Of a DNA stretch of 64,000 nt, positions 59,006-64,000 are shown in pieces. The stretch's first letter is position 1, and each line of letters begins with the position of its first letter. The notes under the pieces are model-generated. The model did not search any database. It was not told where the DNA came from and saw nothing but the letters and a program-made list of their open reading frames with translations. Made by a program: the position numbers and the translations under genes. The stretch comes from Frankiales bacterium (GTDB lineage: Bacteria; Actinomycetota; Actinomycetes; Mycobacteriales; Jatrophihabitantaceae): positions 1-64,000 of the forward strand of contig JAOPUZ010000023.1 of assembly GCA_025966315.1 (NCBI GenBank), written 5' to 3'.

Positions 59006-60433
59006 ATGGCTCACAGCGACGATGTCCTAGGATCCCCGCCCGCTGACGGCGAATCGAGCTACGGCGGACGGAGCGCGGCCTCGCTGTCGAAGTCGGCTCG
59101 CGACCATCTCTGGATGCACTTCACCCGACTTTCCTCCTACGAGACCGCGCAAGTGCCCACCATCGTGCGCGGCGACGGCGCCTACATCTACGACATCCAA
59201 GGACGCCGGTACCTGGACGGACTGGCGGGGCTGTTCACGGTCCAGGTCGGGCACGGCCGCCAGGAACTTGCCGAAGCCGCGGCCCGGCAGGCATCGGAAC
59301 TGGCGTACTTCCCGATCTGGTCGTACGCGCACCCGCAGGCGATTCAGCTGGCCGAACGGCTGGCCGACAACGCACCCGGAGATCTCAACCGCGTTTTCTT
59401 CACCACCGGTGGCGGCGAGGCCGTCGAAACGGCGTGGAAGCTGGCCAAGCAGTACTTCAAGCTGACCGGCAAGCCAGAGAAACACAAGGTCATCTCGCGC
59501 CATGTCGCCTACCACGGCACGCCGCAAGGCGCCCTGTCGATCACCGGCATCCCGGCGGCGAAGACGATGTTCGAGCCGCTGGTGCCCGGTGCCCACAAGG
59601 TGCCCAACACGAACTTCTACCGGGCCCCGGTTTTCGGCGATGATCTCGAGGCATTCGGGCGCTGGGCCGCGGACCAGATCGAAACCGCGATCATCATGGA
59701 GGGTCCGGAGTCGGTGGCGGCGGTCTTCCTCGAGCCGGTGCAGAATTCGGGCGGCTGCTTCCCGCCGCCCCCCGGATATTTCCAGCGGGTCCGCGAGATC
59801 TGCGACCGCCACGATGTCCTGCTGGTGTCGGATGAAACCATTTGCGCCTTCGGCCGGCTGGGCCCGATGTTCGGCTGCGACAAGTTCGACTACGTGCCGG
59901 ACATGATCACCTGCGCCAAGGGCATGACATCGGGCTACTCCCCGATCGGCGCTTGCATCATTTCCGATCGCTTGGCCGAGCCCTTCCTCAAGGGCACCAC
60001 GTACTTCCCGCATGGCTACACCTTCGGCGGACATCCGGTGTCGGCGGCGGTCGCCATGGCCAACCTGGACATCTTCGAGAAGGAACAGCTGAACCGGCAC
60101 GTACTCGACAACGAGGATGCCTTCCGGCAGACCCTCAACAAGCTGAACGACCTCGACATCGTCGGCGACGTCCGCGGCGACGGCTTCTTTTATGGCATCG
60201 AATTGGTGAAAGACAAGGTCACCAAGGAGACCTTCGACGACGACGAGTCCGAACGACTGCTTCGCGGCTACCTGTCCAAGGCCTTGTTCGACGCGGGCCT
60301 GTATTGCCGCGCCGACGATCGAGGGGACCCGGTCGTCCAACTCGCTCCCCCACTGATCTGTACGCAGGAACATTTCGACGAGATGGAACAGATCCTGCGC
60401 GCCGTCCTCACCGAGGGCATGAACCGAATCTGA
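59006..60433 (+). CDS. Class III PLP aminotransferase
   Basis: 475 residues. The PLP fold type I signature includes VFFTTGGGEAVETAWKLAKQYF, VSDETICAFGRLGPMFG and the Lys in MITCAKGMTSGYSPIGA. The family includes omega-amino acid:pyruvate and diamine (putrescine) aminotransferases. A 30-residue acidic N-terminal extension precedes the conserved part. The neighbours suggest a diamine or omega-amino acid. A TCAACC-C-GGTTGA palindrome lies 19 bases before the ATG. Confidence 0.87.
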   Translation: MAHSDDVLGSPPADGESSYGGRSAASLSKSARDHLWMHFTRLSSYETAQVPTIVRGDGAYIYDIQGRRYLDGLAGLFTVQVGHGRQELAEAAARQASELAYFPIWSYAHPQAIQLAERLADNAPGDLNRVFFTTGGGEAVETAWKLAKQYFKLTGKPEKHKVISRHVAYHGTPQGALSITGIPAAKTMFEPLVPGAHKVPNTNFYRAPVFGDDLEAFGRWAADQIETAIIMEGPESVAAVFLEPVQNSGGCFPPPPGYFQRVREICDRHDVLLVSDETICAFGRLGPMFGCDKFDYVPDMITCAKGMTSGYSPIGACIISDRLAEPFLKGTTYFPHGYTFGGHPVSAAVAMANLDIFEKEQLNRHVLDNEDAFRQTLNKLNDLDIVGDVRGDGFFYGIELVKDKVTKETFDDDESERLLRGYLSKALFDAGLYCRADDRGDPVVQLAPPLICTQEHFDEMEQILRAVLTEGMNRI

Positions 60434-60472
60434 GGACTCCGACGGACCCGGAGCCACCGATGTCGCACCCGG

Positions 60473-61027
60473 CTATGCCAGTGGCGACCGGGTCCTGATG
60501 TGCTCGAAAATCAGATTCGTCTCGGTCAGTGCAACATCCGGGTTGCCACTCAAGTTCACGACCACGAAGTTGCGCAGGTTCTCGGTGTCCCGAGCGGCCA
60601 CGTGGATCAGGAAGTCGTCGGCGCCGGCCAGGAAGAACACGTTGAGGACTTCCGGCAGGTCGGCGACGTGCCGGGCGAAGGCGGTGATGTGGCTGCGGGC
60701 GTGGGACTGCATGCGAACTGAAATCATCGCCTGGATGGAGCGGCCGAGGGCGGCCGGATCAAGATCGGCGTGGAAGCCCCGGATCACCCCGCGTTCGCGC
60801 AGTGACCGCACCCGCGACAGGCAAGTCGACGCCGCGATCCCGACCGCTTCGGCCAGGGCGTTGTTAGGCACTCGGGCGTCCGCAGCCAGCCGCGCGAGGA
60901 TGGCTCGGTCCACGGCGTCCAACTGCGGCAACGGGCTGGAAGCCGCCTCGAGCTCGCGTTCCGGCGTCCGAACAGTCTTCGGTCGCACCGACTTGCGGGA
61001 CACGTTCGTCGACGATTGCGTAGGCAT
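60473..61027 (-). CDS. Lrp/AsnC family regulator (probable AldR)
   Basis: 184 residues: helix-turn-helix (DRAILARLAADARVPNNALAEAVGIAASTCLSRVRSLRERGVI) and a C-terminal RAM ligand-binding domain (AMISVRMQSHARSHITAFARHV, LNVFFLAGADDFLIHVAARD). Divergent from ald by 135 bases, the AldR arrangement known in mycobacteria, where alanine and other amino acids modulate it. It probably controls ald and perhaps the aminotransferase gene. Confidence 0.9.
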   Translation of the reverse strand: MPTQSSTNVSRKSVRPKTVRTPERELEAASSPLPQLDAVDRAILARLAADARVPNNALAEAVGIAASTCLSRVRSLRERGVIRGFHADLDPAALGRSIQAMISVRMQSHARSHITAFARHVADLPEVLNVFFLAGADDFLIHVAARDTENLRNFVVVNLSGNPDVALTETNLIFEHIRTRSPLA

Positions 61028-61162
61028 ATGGGCACCTTCTCAGAATTTTGTACGTGCGGCTAGGCAATTGGCGGGCGATCATTCATTCTTTCCACAGGAA
61101 CGGCGGCGTTCCGAATCGGCAGCACGTCGAACCAGCAGCACCCAGAGCTTCGGAGGACATAG

Positions 61163-62278
61163 ATGAAGGTCGGCATCCCGCGCGAGGTCAAGAATCACGA
61201 ATACCGGGTGGCGATCACGCCGTCGGGTGCGCACGAGCTGGTGCGAAATGGTCACCAAGTGGTCGTCGAGCAGAACGCGGGGGTGGGATCGTCGATCCCC
61301 GACGCGGACTACCTGGGCGCCGGTGCCCAGATCCTGCCGACCGCTGAGGACGTGTGGGCCGAAGGCGACCTGATCCTGAAGGTCAAGGAGCCGATCGCGG
61401 AAGAGTACGACCGGATGCGGGCCGACCAAACCTTGTTCACCTACTTGCACCTCGCCGCCGGACGCGATTGCACCGACGCCCTGCTCAAGTCGGGCACGAC
61501 CGCCATCGCCTACGAGACGGTTCAGTTGCCGGACGGTTCGTTGCCGCTGCTGGCGCCGATGTCGGAGGTAGCGGGACGGCTCGCCCCGCAGGTCGGCTCA
61601 TATCACCTGATGCGTCACCCCGGTGGTCGCGGTGTGCTGATGGGCGGCGTGCCTGGGACGTACGCGGCCAAGGTCGTCGTGATCGGTGCGGGCGTATCAG
61701 GTCAGAACGCGGCCACGATTGCGCTGGGGATGCAGGCCGAAGTGCTGTTACTCGACCGGAACGTGGCCCGCTTGCGCGCGATTGACGCCATCTATCGAGG
61801 CCACTGCCAGACCGTGTCGTCCAACGCCTATGAGGTGGAACGAGCGGTGCTCGACGCCGACCTCGTGATCGGCGCGGTGCTGGTTCCCGGCGCCAAGGCC
61901 CCGACCCTCATCAGCAACGAGCTGGTGTCCCGAATGAAGCCGGGCTCCGTGCTGGTCGACATCGCGATCGATCAGGGTGGCTGCTTCGAGGATTCCCACC
62001 CCACCACGCACGCCGACCCGACCTACCGGGTGCACGACTCGATCTTCTACTGCGTGGCCAACATGCCCGGCGCGGTACCGCACACCTCGACCTATGCGCT
62101 GACCAACGTGACGTTGCCGTACGCACTGGAACTGGCCAACCGAGGCTGGCGTGATGCGCTACGTTCCGACGCCGCGCTCGCGCTCGGCCTCAATGTGCAC
62201 GCCGGTGAACTCACCAACGCCCAGGTGGCCGAAGCACACGGCTACGCGAGCCGAACGATCGGGGAGGTACTGGCATAA
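61163..62278 (+). CDS. ald: Alanine dehydrogenase
   Basis: It interconverts alanine and pyruvate plus ammonia with NAD. 371 residues: KVGIPREVKNHEYRVAITPSGAHEL, the active-site VKEPIAEEY and LHLAAGRD, and the NAD motif KVVVIGAGVSGQNAATIALG. ATG with GGAGG close upstream. The next gene begins at or within its stop codon. Confidence 0.95.
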   Translation: MKVGIPREVKNHEYRVAITPSGAHELVRNGHQVVVEQNAGVGSSIPDADYLGAGAQILPTAEDVWAEGDLILKVKEPIAEEYDRMRADQTLFTYLHLAAGRDCTDALLKSGTTAIAYETVQLPDGSLPLLAPMSEVAGRLAPQVGSYHLMRHPGGRGVLMGGVPGTYAAKVVVIGAGVSGQNAATIALGMQAEVLLLDRNVARLRAIDAIYRGHCQTVSSNAYEVERAVLDADLVIGAVLVPGAKAPTLISNELVSRMKPGSVLVDIAIDQGGCFEDSHPTTHADPTYRVHDSIFYCVANMPGAVPHTSTYALTNVTLPYALELANRGWRDALRSDAALALGLNVHAGELTNAQVAEAHGYASRTIGEVLA

Positions 62279-63693
62279 CGGCCTACCGGCAGCTCTCCCT
62301 CTGGCACGACACGCTCGATTCCGGTCGCGATCGGGTCGTCGACTCCCTGACGCCTCGCTCGTCGCTTGCCGCCGCCGCGCTGACGGCGCCGAACCGAGGA
62401 AAGTTCGACGTGGCGATCGTCGGAGCCGGCTTCACTGGGCTGTGGGCCGCCTATTACCTGGCTCAAGCTCGTCCGGACCTGCGGATTGCGGTGCTCGAAG
62501 CGGAAACCGCCGGGTTCGGTGCCTCGGGACGAAACGGCGGCTGGTGTTCCGCGTTATACCCGGTGTCGTTGCCGACGCTGGAACGAGAGCATGGGCGCGC
62601 CGCGGCGATGAACCAGTACCGCGCCATGCAACAGGCGGTCGACGAGATCGAACGAGTGGTGGGTAGCGAGAAGCTCGCCGCCGACTTCGCCCGCGGTGGC
62701 ACGATCACGCTGGCCCGAAGCGAAGCCCAGCTCGAGCGGGCGAGCGATGAGGTGGCCGAGTTCGAACACTTCGGCTTCGCTGCGGACGACCTCACCCTGC
62801 TCGACGGAACGCAGGCCCGCGAACGCGTCCGGGCCACCGGCACACTGGGGGCGACATTCACGCCGCACTGCGCAGCGATCCAGCCGGCCAAACTCGCGCG
62901 GTCACTAGCCACGCTGGTGGCGACTATGGGCGTCGAGATCTATGAGCGCACGCGGGTCACGCGGATCGAGCCGGGGCGGGTCGATACCGTCCACGGTTCG
63001 ATCCGGGCGGACGCGATCGTTCGTGCCACCGAGGGATATACGGCTCAGTTGCACGGCGCTCGGCGGATCTTGGCTCCGGTCTACTCGCTGATCATCGCCA
63101 CCGAGCCGCTACCCGCATCGATGTGGGACGAGATCGGGTTGGCCAACCGCGAGACGTTCGCGGATTTCCGGCATCTGATTGTCTACGGCCAGCGCACCTC
63201 GGACGACCGGCTGGTATTCGGCGGTCGCGGAGCGCCGTATCACTTAGGCTCGCGCATTGTCGACCGCTTCGATCGAGTGCCAGCCGTGTTCGAATCATTG
63301 CGAGCCGGGATGGTCGAGCTCTTTCCGGTCACGGCGTCGGCGCGGGTCACGCATCGCTGGGGTGGTCCGCTCGGTATCGCTCGGGATTGGCACGCCGCGG
63401 TGGACTTCGACGCGACGACCGGACTCGGATTCGCCGGCGGGTACGTCGGTGACGGCGTGTCGACGACCAATCTGGCCGGGCGCACGCTGCGTGACCTGGT
63501 CCTGGGACATCGGAGCGAGCTGACCAAGTTGCCGTGGGTTGGACACCGCTGGCCTGAATGGGAGCCGGAGCCGTTGCGGTGGCTGGGCGCCAATGCCGGC
63601 CTGCAGGCGATGCGATTCGCCGACGCCGCTGAGAATCGCCACGGCAAGCGATCGAAGGTCGCCGCTGCGGTCAACGCAATACTGAAACGATGA
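62275..63693 (+). CDS. FAD-dependent amine oxidase (DAO/PuuB-like), start codon AUA
   Basis: 472 residues if started at ATA (62275). The Rossmann motif is VAIVGAGFTGLWAAYYL, preceded by protein-like sequence beginning TAYRQLSLWHDTLDS. GTG at 62410 is the first conventional in-frame start but would remove that N-terminus and has no ribosome-binding site. GGGGAGG sits seven bases before ATA, exactly where an ATG would be. The family oxidises glutamylputrescine or glycine/D-amino acids. Its stop overlaps the next ATG by three bases. Confidence 0.8.
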   Translation: MTAYRQLSLWHDTLDSGRDRVVDSLTPRSSLAAAALTAPNRGKFDVAIVGAGFTGLWAAYYLAQARPDLRIAVLEAETAGFGASGRNGGWCSALYPVSLPTLEREHGRAAAMNQYRAMQQAVDEIERVVGSEKLAADFARGGTITLARSEAQLERASDEVAEFEHFGFAADDLTLLDGTQARERVRATGTLGATFTPHCAAIQPAKLARSLATLVATMGVEIYERTRVTRIEPGRVDTVHGSIRADAIVRATEGYTAQLHGARRILAPVYSLIIATEPLPASMWDEIGLANRETFADFRHLIVYGQRTSDDRLVFGGRGAPYHLGSRIVDRFDRVPAVFESLRAGMVELFPVTASARVTHRWGGPLGIARDWHAAVDFDATTGLGFAGGYVGDGVSTTNLAGRTLRDLVLGHRSELTKLPWVGHRWPEWEPEPLRWLGANAGLQAMRFADAAENRHGKRSKVAAAVNAILKR

Positions 63694-64000
63694 GCCAGCG
63701 TGCTTCGGACGCGCGCGGTGAGAATCGCGATAGTCCGACGGTGGAGTTCGAGCAGCGCACCGTGCCGGCGCGGATGCGTGAGAAGTACCCCGCACCGCGG
63801 TGGGCTGACGTCCAGGCGCTGATTGCGGACACGCTCGTCGCCCACGTCGCTTTCGTGGCCGAAGGTGCCCCTCGGGTACTTCCGGTGGCCATCGCGACCA
63901 GTGGGACGGACGTGCTGCTGCACGGATCGTCGGGGTCAGGATGGCTGCGCGCCTTGGCGGCCGGCCTGCAGGTCTCGATTTCGGTGGCCGCCGTGGACGG
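63690..64000 (+). CDS. FMN-binding pyridoxamine-oxidase family protein (3' end outside window)
   Basis: At least 103 residues, cut by the window edge. RTVPARMREKYPAPRWADVQALI is followed by HVAFVAEGAPRVLPVAIATSGTDVLLHGSSGSGWLRAL, the split-barrel flavin-binding start of the PPOX-like family. The ATG overlaps the oxidase stop (ATGA). Function not specified. Confidence 0.75.
   Translation, partial: MSQRASDARGENRDSPTVEFEQRTVPARMREKYPAPRWADVQALIADTLVAHVAFVAEGAPRVLPVAIATSGTDVLLHGSSGSGWLRALAAGLQVSISVAAVD

Noticed and set aside
59027-60457. 476-codon open frame opposite the aminotransferase gene
   Set aside because: Antisense shadow caused by high GC content; no domain similarity, while the other strand encodes a complete aminotransferase.
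60444-60498. GGACCCGG ... CCGGGTCC inverted repeat as a terminator between the aminotransferase and Lrp genes
   Set aside because: The arms are about 38 bases apart and one lies in coding sequence; too weak a hairpin.

Overview
The window is from a high-GC actinomycete chromosome. The evidence is BldD with an intact cyclic-di-GMP signature, actinobacterial-type PriA, CoaBC, RibBA and Rip-type protease, and gene order that follows the conserved pyr / gmk-rpoZ-coaBC-metK-priA / fmt-rsmB-rpe / rib block known from Mycobacterium and Streptomyces. BldD points towards the developmentally complex or filamentous side of the phylum. The sequence alone does not settle the genus. I see no rRNA, tRNA, CRISPR array, transposase or phage gene.

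Layout. (1) 1-545: 5' part of infC, leftward, preceded by a leader with a terminator-like hairpin. (2) 907-11005: a DUF1844 gene, then a leftward block of PH-domain protein, hisG, hisE, a MobA-like gene, ribH, ribBA, ribE, ribD, rpe, rsmB, fmt and def. It covers riboflavin and histidine synthesis and the formyl-methionine cycle. (3) 11081-17817: a rightward MFS exporter behind its own operator-like site, then leftward priA, metK, coaBC and rpoZ. (4) 17818-26291: an accessory segment between rpoZ and gmk, which are normally neighbours. It holds pntAB, a probable ESX-type (WXG) polymorphic toxin with an RNase A-like C-terminus and its immunity gene, a lipoprotein/secreted protein pair, and a patch of decayed and duplicated fragments. 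(5) 26292-38242: gmk, a stray TadG-like gene, then the complete pyrimidine operon (leftward pyrR-pyrB-pyrC-membrane protein-carA-carB-pyrK-pyrD-pyrF). It is headed by a PyrR-binding RNA element. (6) 38478-48699: bldD, nusB, efp, truB, a MATE exporter, an acetyltransferase, rbfA, infB, ylxR, nusA and rimP, that is translation and transcription factors. (7) 48835-57784: a Tat-exported protein with a DUF4439 ferritin-like partner, a HAD protein, two acetyltransferases, ispG, an FKBP, a site-2 protease, dxr and DUF2631. ispG and dxr belong to the MEP isoprenoid pathway. (8) 57789-64000: an agmatinase-like ureohydrolase, a class III aminotransferase, Lrp, alanine dehydrogenase, an FAD amine oxidase and a PPOX-family protein. 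These look like an amine/amino-acid catabolic cluster.

The most interesting part is 21112-26287. The toxin has a WxG motif in its N-terminal helical region. The spacing of its candidate catalytic residues (H339, R350, T440, F442) equals the spacing I recall for the Yersinia kristensenii CdiA-CT RNase A-like toxin. A second, broken copy of the 3' half of the immunity gene lies 3.5 kb away, and a 107-bp fragment of the secreted-protein gene is repeated directly against the gmk stop codon. This looks like a recombining toxin/immunity island. Other points for follow-up are a PyrR RNA switch candidate, an infC gene with an apparent AUC start, and an FAD oxidase whose reading frame appears to begin at AUA.
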